Of a stretch of DNA of 64,000 nucleotides, positions 50,431 to 58,075 are shown in pieces. Position 1 is the stretch's first letter; each line of letters opens with the position of its first letter. The translations under genes were made by a program, and so were the position numbers. The stretch covers positions 62,001 to 126,000 of the forward strand of contig NZ_JAMAYG010000001.1 of NCBI RefSeq assembly GCF_023712425.1. The letters are read 5' to 3'. The notes beneath the pieces are model-generated. The model was not told the DNA's origin and did no database searches. It saw nothing but the letters and a program-made list of their open reading frames with translations. This DNA is from Rothia sp. P100 (GTDB lineage Bacteria; Actinomycetota; Actinomycetes; Actinomycetales; Micrococcaceae).

Positions 50431-50787
50431 GGACGGGGTGCCCTATAAGCCGGGTTCTGTACTCGTTGCCGAGCGGCAATCATCCATCTAGACCCACCAT
50501 TGCTCGTGGGTTCAAGCAGCCTACCCGGGCACTTCGCCGCACTGGCTACTAGCATGCCCTGTTTGACCTTGCTCCGAGTGGGGTTTACCGAGCCACCCCG
50601 GTCGCCCGGGGTGCTGGTGAGCTCTTACCTCACCGTTTCACCCTGACCGCACCAGAGGTGCGGCGGTCTATTTTCTGTGGCACTGGCCTGCAGGTTACCC
50701 TGAGTCGACGTTATCGACCACCCTGTGCTGTGGAGCCCGGACTTTCCTCGAAACCTTAGGTCTCGCGATTGCCCAGGCACCCCGTCC
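50431..50787 (-). ncRNA. rnpB: RNase P RNA (type A)
   Basis: Catalytic RNA that matures tRNA 5' ends. On the minus strand the 5' GGACGGGGTGCC pairs perfectly with the 3' GGCACCCCGTCC (helix P1). GAGGAAAGTCCGGGCTCC is the universal CRI/P4 region; CAGGGTGAAACGGTGAGGTA and the 3' CAGAACCCGGCTTATAG segments are also conserved. About 357 nt, with ends set by P1. It is divergent from yaaA, whose start lies under 30 bp away, so their promoters must overlap. Confidence 0.95.
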
Positions 50788-50802
50788 ACCTCTCAACTTT
50801 AC

Positions 50803-50808
50803 TACACT
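50803..50808 (+). promoter_or_regulatory. -10 element of yaaA, overlapping the rnpB promoter
   Basis: TACACT ends 7 nt before the yaaA ATG with no Shine-Dalgarno between, so transcription likely starts at the ATG. On the other strand TAGTAA (50799-50804) is placed to act as the rnpB -10. Confidence 0.4.
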
Positions 50809-50815
50809 AAAAACT

Positions 50816-51583
50816 ATGCTCATTCTTCTACCGCCCTCCGAAGGTAAGACTCCCGCCACAGGTACTAGCCCCGTTGAGATAGGTGATTTATCGTTCGCGC
50901 AGCTCACCGAAGCCCGCGAGCGCGTGGTGGAGGAGCTAGCTCGGGTTAGTGCAGAAGAAGGCGCCGCTGAACAGCTCAAGGTCGGTAAGTCCTTACTGGC
51001 TGAGGTTGAAAGAAATACTCGCCTCTTAGCTGAGCCAGCTGCACCTGCGGCTCAGGTGTACACCGGGGTTTTGTTTGAAGCGCTTGATTTTGCAAGTTTA
51101 GGTACTGCAGCTCAAGAAAGCGCTGTTCGGTCCCTTCTGGTGATTTCCGCGCTCTGGGGTGCGGTGAGCTTAAAGGACCGCATCCCGGCTTACCGTCTCT
51201 CAATGGGAGTGAAACTAGGTAACTGTGGGAATCTGGCTAAATTTTGGGCCGGTGAGCTGACGTCGGTTCTATCTGATGCCTTCGCCGGTCAGTTGATTAT
51301 TGATTGCCGGTCAGCTGCTTACGCTAAGGCCTGGGCACCTCAACCTCAGCTCACCTATGCGGTAAGAGTTGAGAAGATGCTGCCCGACGGCAGCCGCAAG
51401 GTGGTCTCACATATGGCGAAGCACTACAGGGGTTTGCTGGCCCGATACCTGATCGATGAAGGCCTTACGAACATCAACGATATTGAACAGCTACTACCCC
51501 GGCTCTCCCCCAAGTTCACCGTGGAGCTGAGCGCCGCAACAGATAAAAGGCCCGGCACCCTCACCCTGGTGGTGAAAGAGTAG
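50816..51583 (+). CDS. yaaA: YaaA-family peroxide stress protein
   Basis: A 255-residue soluble protein of the YaaA (DUF328) family. In E. coli YaaA lowers free intracellular iron during peroxide stress and binds DNA. LILLPPSEGKTPA at the N-terminus and ISALWGAVSLKDRIPAYRLS (near 120) are the family signatures; SHMAKHYRGLLARYL follows near 200. The start has no Shine-Dalgarno and is probably leaderless. Confidence 0.88.
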   Translation: MLILLPPSEGKTPATGTSPVEIGDLSFAQLTEARERVVEELARVSAEEGAAEQLKVGKSLLAEVERNTRLLAEPAAPAAQVYTGVLFEALDFASLGTAAQESAVRSLLVISALWGAVSLKDRIPAYRLSMGVKLGNCGNLAKFWAGELTSVLSDAFAGQLIIDCRSAAYAKAWAPQPQLTYAVRVEKMLPDGSRKVVSHMAKHYRGLLARYLIDEGLTNINDIEQLLPRLSPKFTVELSAATDKRPGTLTLVVKE

Positions 51584-51617
51584 GACGCCGGGCTTGAGGT
51601 TCTGGCCGTAGCTGGAG

Positions 51618-52511
51618 TTAGCGGGTGCTGGCTGAACCGCTCATCTTCCCGGTTGAAACGGTGAAGTCCCAGGGGTCGGTGTTGAGATCAGAAATATAGG
51701 TGCTGATGGTGAACCCACGGTCCGCTAAGCGTTCGGTGAGCAGCTGAGCTGCGCCGTCCATCCACAACCATTCGCTGGCGAAGTGTGAGCAGTCGATGAG
51801 CGCCGGACCGCCGGCTATCAGAGCGTTTTCTCGGAGTTCTGATGCTGGGTGGTGGCGTAAATCAGCGGTGATATAGACATCTGCGCCGCTCTTGAGTGCC
51901 TCTTTGAAAAGAGAGTCCCCAGCACCGGTGCACAAAGCCACTTTTTGCACTTGAGTATCTGCCCGCCCGGCAACGCGTAGCCCTGCTGCGGTGGCAGGTA
52001 GAAAGTCCGCGATTTTTTCAGCTAGTTCCTTGAGTGTCATAGGCAGGGGTAGCCGACCAACCCTGCCGATGCCTACCTGCACCTGGCTGCCGTTGACCTC
52101 AACGCTCTGGTCATCAGCTAGCACCTGACGTTCGCTGATGCCGAGCATGTCCATAAACGCGTCGTTTGTGCCGTGGGGGGCTGAGTCCACGTTGGTGTGG
52201 GCGGCCAGCAGGCCGCAGCGCGCTTCGATCAGGGTGTGGGTGATTTCGCCCTTGTAGTCAGTATCAGGTAGAAAGGAAGCACCGCGCAGCAGAAGCGGGT
52301 GGTGGGTAATGAGCAGACCGGCCCCGCGTTCTGCTGCTTCGGCGGCGGTTTTCACCGTGGCATCTACCGCAAAGCCAACAGTGAGCACGGGCGCGTCCTT
52401 TCGGCCCAGCACAAGACCGCTAGCGTCCCAGTTTTCGGCCCAAGCCGGGGGGAAAATCTCGTGAAAGGCCGTCACCACATCATGGAGGGTAGGTATTTTC
52501 GTATCAGTCAT
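51618..52511 (-). CDS. NIF3-family dinuclear metal-centre protein
   Basis: A 297-residue NIF3/YbgI-family protein. ENWDASGLVLG near the N-terminus, the metal ligands in LLITHHPLLLRG (near 68), LAAHTNVDSAPHGTND (near 103) and the C-terminal DCSHFASEW are intact. The family is often labelled GTP cyclohydrolase I type 2, but its biological role is unsettled. Length 297 lacks the extra PII-like insert of longer members. It is divergent from msrA. Confidence 0.88.
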   Translation of the reverse strand: MTDTKIPTLHDVVTAFHEIFPPAWAENWDASGLVLGRKDAPVLTVGFAVDATVKTAAEAAERGAGLLITHHPLLLRGASFLPDTDYKGEITHTLIEARCGLLAAHTNVDSAPHGTNDAFMDMLGISERQVLADDQSVEVNGSQVQVGIGRVGRLPLPMTLKELAEKIADFLPATAAGLRVAGRADTQVQKVALCTGAGDSLFKEALKSGADVYITADLRHHPASELRENALIAGGPALIDCSHFASEWLWMDGAAQLLTERLADRGFTISTYISDLNTDPWDFTVSTGKMSGSASTR

Positions 52512-52616
52512 GCCCCTATTCTTTCATTTGGGTAGCCTACTGAGAAGTTCAACGCATCAGCGGGCACAGTGTTCTATTCGCCGGAATATTTAGGGCGCCC
52601 AGAAGGTTACAGATAT

Positions 52617-53141
52617 ATGCAGAATTTTGTTTTAGGCGGAGGCTGCTTCTGGTGCATCGACGCCGTATACCGCAATATCAAGGGTGTCACTGCCAGCATC
52701 TCAGGCTACACCGGGGGCGCTGACCCCAACCCCACCTACCAGCAGGTGTGCAGCGGAACCACCGGTCACGTAGAGGTAGTTAAGGTCGAATTCGACGACT
52801 CAATCATTGATGCTGACACGGTTCTCGATATTTTCTTCACCTCCCATGACCCCACCAGCTGGGACCGCCAGGGAGCGGACGTCGGCAGCCAGTACCGCTC
52901 GGCCCTTTACTACACTGATGAAGAGCAAAAAGCCATCTTTGAAAGGGCGATTGAACGAGCCAACCAGGTATGGGATAACCGGGTGGTAACTGTACTTGAG
53001 CCCCTGGGCACTTTCTATGAGGCAGAGGAGTACCACCAGAACTACTATGCTCGCAACCCCTACCAGGGGTACTGCATGGCTGTCATCAATCCCAAACTCT
53101 CAAAAGTGCGCCAACGTTACGCCACGTTTCTTCTCTCTTAG
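52617..53141 (+). CDS. msrA: Peptide methionine (S)-S-oxide reductase
   Basis: Repairs oxidised methionine. The catalytic cysteine is in LGGGCFWCIDAVYRNIKGV (residue 10), followed by SGYTGGADPNPTYQQVCSG and the conserved HDPTSWDRQGADVGSQYRS. The second cysteine of GCFWC and one in GYCMAV could recycle the enzyme. ATG 52617 gives a 174-residue protein like other MsrA; an upstream GTG (52569) would add 16 unconserved residues. The ribosome site is weak in either case. Confidence 0.93.
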   Translation: MQNFVLGGGCFWCIDAVYRNIKGVTASISGYTGGADPNPTYQQVCSGTTGHVEVVKVEFDDSIIDADTVLDIFFTSHDPTSWDRQGADVGSQYRSALYYTDEEQKAIFERAIERANQVWDNRVVTVLEPLGTFYEAEEYHQNYYARNPYQGYCMAVINPKLSKVRQRYATFLLS

Positions 53142-53207
53142 CCCAGCTACCCAATTCTCGTAGAATAAAACTGAACCTTCTTAGTCAATAACCCGAAAGG
53201 CTAACCC

Positions 53208-54143
53208 GTGTCAAAAATGTACAACAATGTCACTGAGGTCGTCGGCGGTACACCCATCGTCCGTCTTAACCGCTTGGACGAGAACCTGCCTGGCAACGTA
53301 GCCGTCAAGCTCGAGTTCTACAACCCCGCTAACTCCGTCAAAGACCGTATTGGCGTAGCTATCATCGACGCAGCTGAAAAAGCAGGCGCGCTCAAGCCCG
53401 GTGGCACCATCGTAGAGGGCACCTCAGGTAACACCGGTATTGCTCTGGCTATGGTGGGCGCAGCTCGCGGTTACAAGGTCATTCTGACGATGCCTGAGAC
53501 CATGAGCAACGAGCGTCGTGTCATGCTCCGCGCCTACGGAGCCGAGATTGTTCTGACCCCCGGTTCTGAGGGTATGCGTGGTGCTGTAGAGAAGGCAAAA
53601 GAAATCGTTGCCAGCACCGAAAACGCCGTCCTGGCCTCCCAGTTCAGCAACGAAGCTAACCCCACCGTGCACTACAAGACCACCGGCCCCGAAATTTGGG
53701 AATCAACCGAGGGTAAGATTGACATTTTTGTAGCAGGTATCGGCACCGGTGGCACCATCTCGGGTGCTGGAAAGTACCTGAAAGAGAAAAACCCCAACAT
53801 CAAAATTGTTGCGGTAGAGCCCAAGGACTCCCCTTTGCTGACCGAAGGCAAGGCTGGTCCCCACAAAATCCAGGGTCTGGGAGCCAACTTTGTTCCCGAT
53901 ACCCTCAACCGTGACATTTATGACGCTGTTGCTGATGTCAGTATTGAGGACGCTGTCTCAACGGCTCGTGCTTTGGGCACCCATGAAGGCATCTTGGGTG
54001 GCATTTCCTCCGGTGCATCGGTCTGGGCCGCACTGGAAGAAGCTAAAAAGAGCGAGAACGCTGGCAAGCTGATTGTAGCTATCGTGTGTGACTTCGGTGA
54101 GCGCTACATCTCAACCCTTCTATACGAAGATATCCGCGGTTAA
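53208..54143 (+). CDS. cysK: Cysteine synthase A (O-acetylserine sulfhydrylase)
   Basis: PLP enzyme making cysteine from O-acetylserine and sulfide, the end product of the sulfur operon at 4-10 kb. The PLP lysine is in [12 protein letters not shown] (near 44), the substrate loop is [13 protein letters not shown] (near 70), and the phosphate loop [13 protein letters not shown] (near 180). 311 residues. GTG 53208 with AAAGG upstream. A strong terminator separates it from cysE, so the two genes have separate promoters although adjacent. Confidence 0.96.
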   Translation: MSKMYNNVTEVVGGTPIVRLNRLDENLPGNVAVKLEFYNPANSVKDRIGVAIIDAAEKAGALKPGGTIVEGTSGNTGIALAMVGAARGYKVILTMPETMSNERRVMLRAYGAEIVLTPGSEGMRGAVEKAKEIVASTENAVLASQFSNEANPTVHYKTTGPEIWESTEGKIDIFVAGIGTGGTISGAGKYLKEKNPNIKIVAVEPKDSPLLTEGKAGPHKIQGLGANFVPDTLNRDIYDAVADVSIEDAVSTARALGTHEGILGGISSGASVWAALEEAKKSENAGKLIVAIVCDFGERYISTLLYEDIRG

Positions 54144-54160
54144 ACAATAAAGCCCGCTGA

Positions 54161-54196
54161 GCGCCACCGCCGAAATTTTCGGCGGTGGCGCTTTTT
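54161..54196 (+). terminator. Terminator of cysK
   Basis: GCGCCACCGCCGAAA pairs with TTTCGGCGGTGGCGC (54161-54191), followed by TTTTTT. Confidence 0.95.
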
Positions 54197-54275
54197 TGGG
54201 TAAAACAGGAATATGTTTGCCCCTACCAGCGGTTATACTCAACATGAAGAGATGCTTGCACGGTAAAGGATAACA

Positions 54276-54860
54276 ATGAGTTTTATGGCGCGTTTGCGTG
54301 AGGATCTGGAAACGGTCCGCACCCACGACCCCGCTGCCCGCGGCCCAGCTGAAATTATGATTAATTACTCCGGTCTGCACGCTATCTGGGCACACCGTCT
54401 AGCTCACAAGCTCTGGCAGCAAGAGCGCACCAAGTCAATAGCTCGAACTCTCAGCCAGTTCACCCGCTTCTTGACCGGTATAGAAATCCACCCGGGCGCT
54501 ATCATTGGTCGCCGCTTCTTTATTGACCATGGCATGGGCGTGGTCATCGGTGAAACCGCGGAGGTGGGTAATGATGTGATGCTCTATCACGGTGTCACCC
54601 TGGGCGGGCGTTCTTTGGAGAAGGGAAAGCGTCACCCCACCATCGGGGATCGGGTTACTATCGGTGCAGGCGCTAAGGTGCTAGGTCCGGTGATGATTGG
54701 TGCTGATTCAGCTATTGGTGGCAACTCAGTGGTAGTACACGATCACCCAGAAGATTCCATCATCACGGGCATCCCAGCCCGCTCCCGGCCCCGTACCGAG
54801 GACGCCAAGCTACCCCTGGTGGACGCTGTAGAGTATGTTGACCCCACCATGTGGATCTAA
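54276..54860 (+). CDS. cysE: Serine O-acetyltransferase
   Basis: Makes O-acetylserine for CysK. The 194-residue protein is the short type found in actinobacteria and plants' bacterial relatives. After a helical N-terminal region, left-handed hexapeptide repeats run from [18 protein letters not shown] to [15 protein letters not shown], with the catalytic His in [17 protein letters not shown] and a second in [15 protein letters not shown] precedes ATG 54276; TATACT (54234-54239) is a likely -10. Confidence 0.94.
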   Translation: MSFMARLREDLETVRTHDPAARGPAEIMINYSGLHAIWAHRLAHKLWQQERTKSIARTLSQFTRFLTGIEIHPGAIIGRRFFIDHGMGVVIGETAEVGNDVMLYHGVTLGGRSLEKGKRHPTIGDRVTIGAGAKVLGPVMIGADSAIGGNSVVVHDHPEDSIITGIPARSRPRTEDAKLPLVDAVEYVDPTMWI

Positions 54861-54867
54861 GAACCAC

Positions 54868-54904
54868 AAAATGCCCCTGAGCCTTACAGCTCAGGGGCAT
54901 TTTT
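54868..54904. terminator. Bidirectional terminator between cysE and gnd
   Basis: AAAATGCCCCTGAGC (54868-54882) pairs with GCTCAGGGGCATTTT (54889-54903), with T-runs on both strands. Confidence 0.92.
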
Positions 54905-54926
54905 ACTCTTAGAAGAGATAAGTTTC

Positions 54927-56405
54927 CTAGTGGGTGTGGCTATCTTCAGCGTTGATTTCGCTGCGATCGCCGCTCCACTCGGTGTGCCACATGCCCTCTG
55001 AGTCAATACGACCGTAGGTGTGAGCACCGAAGAAATCACGCTGGCCCTGAATCAGGGCTGCGGGAAGACGCTTACGGCGCAGGGCGTCGTAGTAAGACAG
55101 GGACGAAGAGAAAACCGGCACTGGCACACCTTCAGCAGTTGCCTTAGCGACTACACGACGCCAGGAGGGTACGAGATCCTCGAGCAGGGCGGTGAAAGCG
55201 GGAGCCAGCAGCATGTTAGCGGGGGTCTCGCTCTTGTAGGCATCCATAATTTCGCCCAGCAGCTCAGCACGAATGATGCAACCGGCACGCCAGAGGCTAG
55301 CAATCACATCAAGCTTCAAATCCCAGTGGTATTCAGCGCCGGCCTTAGCCAGCATATCCATACCCTGAGCGTAAGAAACCAGCTTTGAGGCAAAGAGAGC
55401 CTTGCGGACGTCCTCAATGAACTCCTCATCACCATTGGCTACAGCGGTGGTAGCGATCAGTCCCTCCGGAAGCTGCTGCTGAGCCTGTAGACGTGCCTCA
55501 GGATTACCTGAAGACAGTGCACGGGCAAAGACTGATTCTGCGATACCTGATACGGGAGCACCAAGGTCAAGAGCTGCCTGCACCGTCCAGCGTCCGGTAC
55601 CCTTTTGGCCAGCCTCATCAACAATGACATCGACCAGGGGCTTGCCAGTCTTGGCATCAACCTGAGCCAGAACGTCAGCAGTAATTTCAATGAGGTAGGA
55701 GTTCAGGTCAGTGGTATTCCACTGCTTGAAGATTTCTGCCTGAGCAGCAGGCTCAACACCGGCAATTGAACGCAAGAGGTCATAAGCCTCACCGATGACC
55801 TGCATATCTGCGTACTCGATACCGTTGTGCACCATTTTGACAAAGTGGCCGGCACCATCGGTTGAAATCCATGCACAGCAGGGCTCACCATTAGGAGCCT
55901 TAGCCGAAATCTTTTCTAAGAGCGGCCCGAGCGACTCATAAGCCTTAGCTGATCCACCAGGCATAATGGAGGGACCATTGAGCGCGCCTTCTTCGCCGCC
56001 TGAAACGCCAATACCCACGAAGTGCAGGTTCTTCTCAGCCAGTGCTCGCTCACGTCGGATGGTGTCGGGGAAGTGTGAGTTACCGCCGTCAATGATGACA
56101 TCGTCTTCATCGAGCAGGGGTACCAGCTGATCAATCACGGCATCAACCGGTGAGCCGGCCTTCACCATGATCAGAATGCGGCGTGGTGATTCGAGTGAAT
56201 CTACGAGCTCCTGAAGGGTCTCGGTACGAATGAAATCGCCATCAGCGCTGTGTGCAGCTAAGAGGGCATCAGTTTTTTCAACCGAGCGGTTGTGAAGAGC
56301 TACGGTGTAGCCATTACGTGCTAAGTTACGTGCTAGGTTAGCGCCCATCACGGCAAGGCCGGTCACACCAATCTGTGCTTTACGTTCAGTATTAGTTTCA
56401 GTCAT
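54927..56405 (-). CDS. gnd: 6-phosphogluconate dehydrogenase, decarboxylating
   Basis: Oxidises 6-phosphogluconate to ribulose 5-phosphate, CO2 and NADPH. GVTGLAVMGANLARN (near 13-27) is the cofactor site, with Asn-Arg-Ser in HNRSVEKT supporting NADP. GIGVSGGEEGALNGPSIMPG and HFVKMVHNGIEYADMQ carry the catalytic Lys. The C-terminal FGAHTYGRID loop is complete. 492 residues, slightly over the usual 470-485. AAAAGG precedes ATG 56405. Confidence 0.96.
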   Translation of the reverse strand: MTETNTERKAQIGVTGLAVMGANLARNLARNGYTVALHNRSVEKTDALLAAHSADGDFIRTETLQELVDSLESPRRILIMVKAGSPVDAVIDQLVPLLDEDDVIIDGGNSHFPDTIRRERALAEKNLHFVGIGVSGGEEGALNGPSIMPGGSAKAYESLGPLLEKISAKAPNGEPCCAWISTDGAGHFVKMVHNGIEYADMQVIGEAYDLLRSIAGVEPAAQAEIFKQWNTTDLNSYLIEITADVLAQVDAKTGKPLVDVIVDEAGQKGTGRWTVQAALDLGAPVSGIAESVFARALSSGNPEARLQAQQQLPEGLIATTAVANGDEEFIEDVRKALFASKLVSYAQGMDMLAKAGAEYHWDLKLDVIASLWRAGCIIRAELLGEIMDAYKSETPANMLLAPAFTALLEDLVPSWRRVVAKATAEGVPVPVFSSSLSYYDALRRKRLPAALIQGQRDFFGAHTYGRIDSEGMWHTEWSGDRSEINAEDSHTH

Positions 56406-56498
56406 GCCTTTTAGATTACGCTGATTTGCCCTATTTTTGGGCGTACGCGCTATGAGAGAAACAAAACGTTCACATGCTGGGAGCCAGGTGGCAACCCT

Positions 56499-56690
56499 CT
56501 ACTGCTCCCGGTCATATGTATCAGTGAAAAGAACCCACACAGCCAGCCCGCCAATAATGAGAGCAACTACAGCAAAACCTATCCACAGCTGAACCATCAT
56601 GCCCTGAATAATAAATGAAACAGACACCAGGAACCAGATAATAGAGAGGAACACAGCGGTAAAGTTGCGGGGCTTAAAGTTGCGTTTCAC
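56499..56690 (-). CDS. Small two-pass membrane protein, unknown function
   Basis: A 63-residue protein with a basic N-terminus (KRNFKPRNF) and two hydrophobic segments (about 11-32 and 35-56), ending in an acidic tail. GTG 56690 has GGAAAG 6 bp upstream. Small proteins of this shape are common in Micrococcaceae; no function can be assigned. Confidence 0.55.
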   Translation of the reverse strand: MKRNFKPRNFTAVFLSIIWFLVSVSFIIQGMMVQLWIGFAVVALIIGGLAVWVLFTDTYDREQ

Positions 56691-56806
56691 AGGTGGCTTT
56701 CCGGTAGCGGTCAGAAGAAGGTAGGACGTCGGGGCGACCTTCCCAGTCTAGCGCCAAGAAAACTAGACCGACTATCATGCCAGAACTGTTAAACCAGCAG
56801 AAACAA

Positions 56807-56834
56807 AAAGCCTCGCAGATTACTGCGAGGCTTT
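56807..56834 (-). terminator. Terminator of the tRNA-Val pair
   Basis: AAAGCCTCGCAG (56807-56818) pairs with CTGCGAGGCTTT (56823-56834); TTTTTG follows on the minus strand. Confidence 0.9.
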
Positions 56835-56837
56835 AGA

Positions 56838-56913
56838 TGGTGGGTCCTACCGGGATCGAACCGATGACATCCACGGTGTAAACGTGGCGCTCTACCAGCT
56901 GAGCTAAAGACCC
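56838..56913 (-). tRNA. tRNA-Val (anticodon TAC), second of a tandem pair
   Basis: Acceptor GGGTCTT/AGGACCC, anticodon arm CCACG-TTTACAC-CGTGG giving TAC, T arm TCGGTTCGATCCCGG. CCA is encoded at 56838-56840. The 73-nt body is identical to the copy at 56970-57042. Confidence 0.95.
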
Positions 56914-56969
56914 TTATTGAGTTATTAGTTACTGCAAGTAACTAACTGACAAAACCGAGGTTTTGTTCG

Positions 56970-57042
56970 TGGGTCCTACCGGGATCGAACCGATGACATC
57001 CACGGTGTAAACGTGGCGCTCTACCAGCTGAGCTAAAGACCC
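56970..57042 (-). tRNA. tRNA-Val (anticodon TAC), first of a tandem pair
   Basis: Same cloverleaf and sequence as the 56838-56913 gene, but without an encoded CCA. The pair is separated by 56 bp holding a small CAAAACC/GGTTTTG hairpin. Confidence 0.95.
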
Positions 57043-57263
57043 ATCGTGTCGCGTGCTTGCGCTCTTGACAACAAGAAATACTTTACACAGACCGTTCGCC
57101 GCTCGCAAACCGAAAGAGGCACCGCTCGCCATAAAAAATCGTCTAGAGCACTGTTTGCCCCCAGAATTCAGGGGAAAATCAGTGAAAAAAATTTTCCTAA
57201 CATCTTTACGCTGAGTTAAGTGAATGTTAGAAGTATTGCCTGCTGGCTCTCTCTTGAGACCGT

Positions 57264-57300
57264 CAAACCCCGCACGTTAGAGACAACAGTGCGGGGTTTG
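57264..57300 (-). terminator. Terminator of the DUF3052 gene
   Basis: CAAACCCCGCAC (57264-57275) pairs with GTGCGGGGTTTG (57289-57300) 12 bp after the DUF3052 stop. The T-run after the stem is short. Confidence 0.75.
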
Positions 57301-57312
57301 TGTAGGAATATC

Positions 57313-57729
57313 TTATTTACTTTGCTTCATCACCAGACGGGTAGCAGCCCAATCTTTAGAGGCAGCTTCAGTCGTGGTGACGTGCAAGCCGGCCAGCGGT
57401 GCCGCTTCCTGAACTTCTCCCGGGGCGACATAACCATCACGGCCAGCCTTAGGGGTCAGTAGCCACACCACACCGCCTTCATCGAGAGAAGAAAGAACAT
57501 CCATCAACCCATCTACCAGGTCGCCGTCTTCTTCTCGCCACCAGAGCAGGATGCCATCCACGACTTCCTGGTCGTCCTCGTCAAGAATCTCCGAGCCGAT
57601 GCAATCTTCAAGATCATCTCGAAGATCAAAATCAACATCATCGTCATACCCAAATTCCTGGATGAGATCCCCATCCTTGAAACCAAGCTTGACTACCGCA
57701 TCTTTGTCAGCGGCACGAGTCTCGCTCAC
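57313..57729 (-). CDS. DUF3052 family protein
   Basis: A 138-residue acidic protein of the actinobacterial DUF3052 family. KLGFKDGDLIQEFGYDDDVD and GILLWWREEDGDLVDGLMD are its signatures; DVLSSLDEGGVVWLLTPKAG follows. Function unknown. In mycobacteria the family member (Rv2240c) also lies next to aceE, so a link with pyruvate dehydrogenase expression is possible but unproven. GTG 57729 is the start, with AAGGAGG 7 bp upstream; the frame runs further without conservation. Confidence 0.85.
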   Translation of the reverse strand: MSETRAADKDAVVKLGFKDGDLIQEFGYDDDVDFDLRDDLEDCIGSEILDEDDQEVVDGILLWWREEDGDLVDGLMDVLSSLDEGGVVWLLTPKAGRDGYVAPGEVQEAAPLAGLHVTTTEAASKDWAATRLVMKQSK

Positions 57730-58014
57730 GAACGTCCTCCTTGAAGTTAGCGGGCAACTACTGCCCTCACCGAGCCCCACCCGGATGTGGAGCATCGTCA
57801 GTTCATCTACCACTGAACACGTAAACACCGCTCAAAGCAACAGAACACGACCAAAAGGGTGGCATCAAATTTCGCTGATAAGAAAAAATAGGTGAAGTGA
57901 CAGCTATTTCACACCTAATAATCCCGGCGTGAAGACCGCCAGAGTGCCATTTTGTGACACCATAGTAGATAAGTTGTCTGAGCGACCCTAATGTTGCTAA
58001 AGACACCAACACCC

Positions 58015-58048
58015 AGCGCACCGCACATTTATCACCAAATGGTGCGCT
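58015..58048. promoter_or_regulatory. Inverted repeat in the aceE leader region
   Basis: AGCGCACC (58015-58022) and GGTGCGCT (58041-58048) are a perfect 8-bp inverted repeat with an 18-bp spacer, 28-61 bp before the aceE start. A near-palindrome AGATAAGTTGTCT lies at 57968-57980. Either could be an operator or leader hairpin for aceE. Confidence 0.35.
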
Positions 58049-58075
58049 ATACCTACAACATAGAGAGGTTGGCTC

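Noticed and set aside
57163-57178. CCCC-AGAATTCA-GGGG near-palindrome upstream of tRNA-Val
   Set aside because: It is short, imperfect and without a downstream T-run or clear partner gene, so it is likely chance.
57220-57462. 80-codon open frame running through the DUF3052 terminator
   Set aside because: It reads across a strong hairpin and the antisense of the DUF3052 gene, with no ribosome site.
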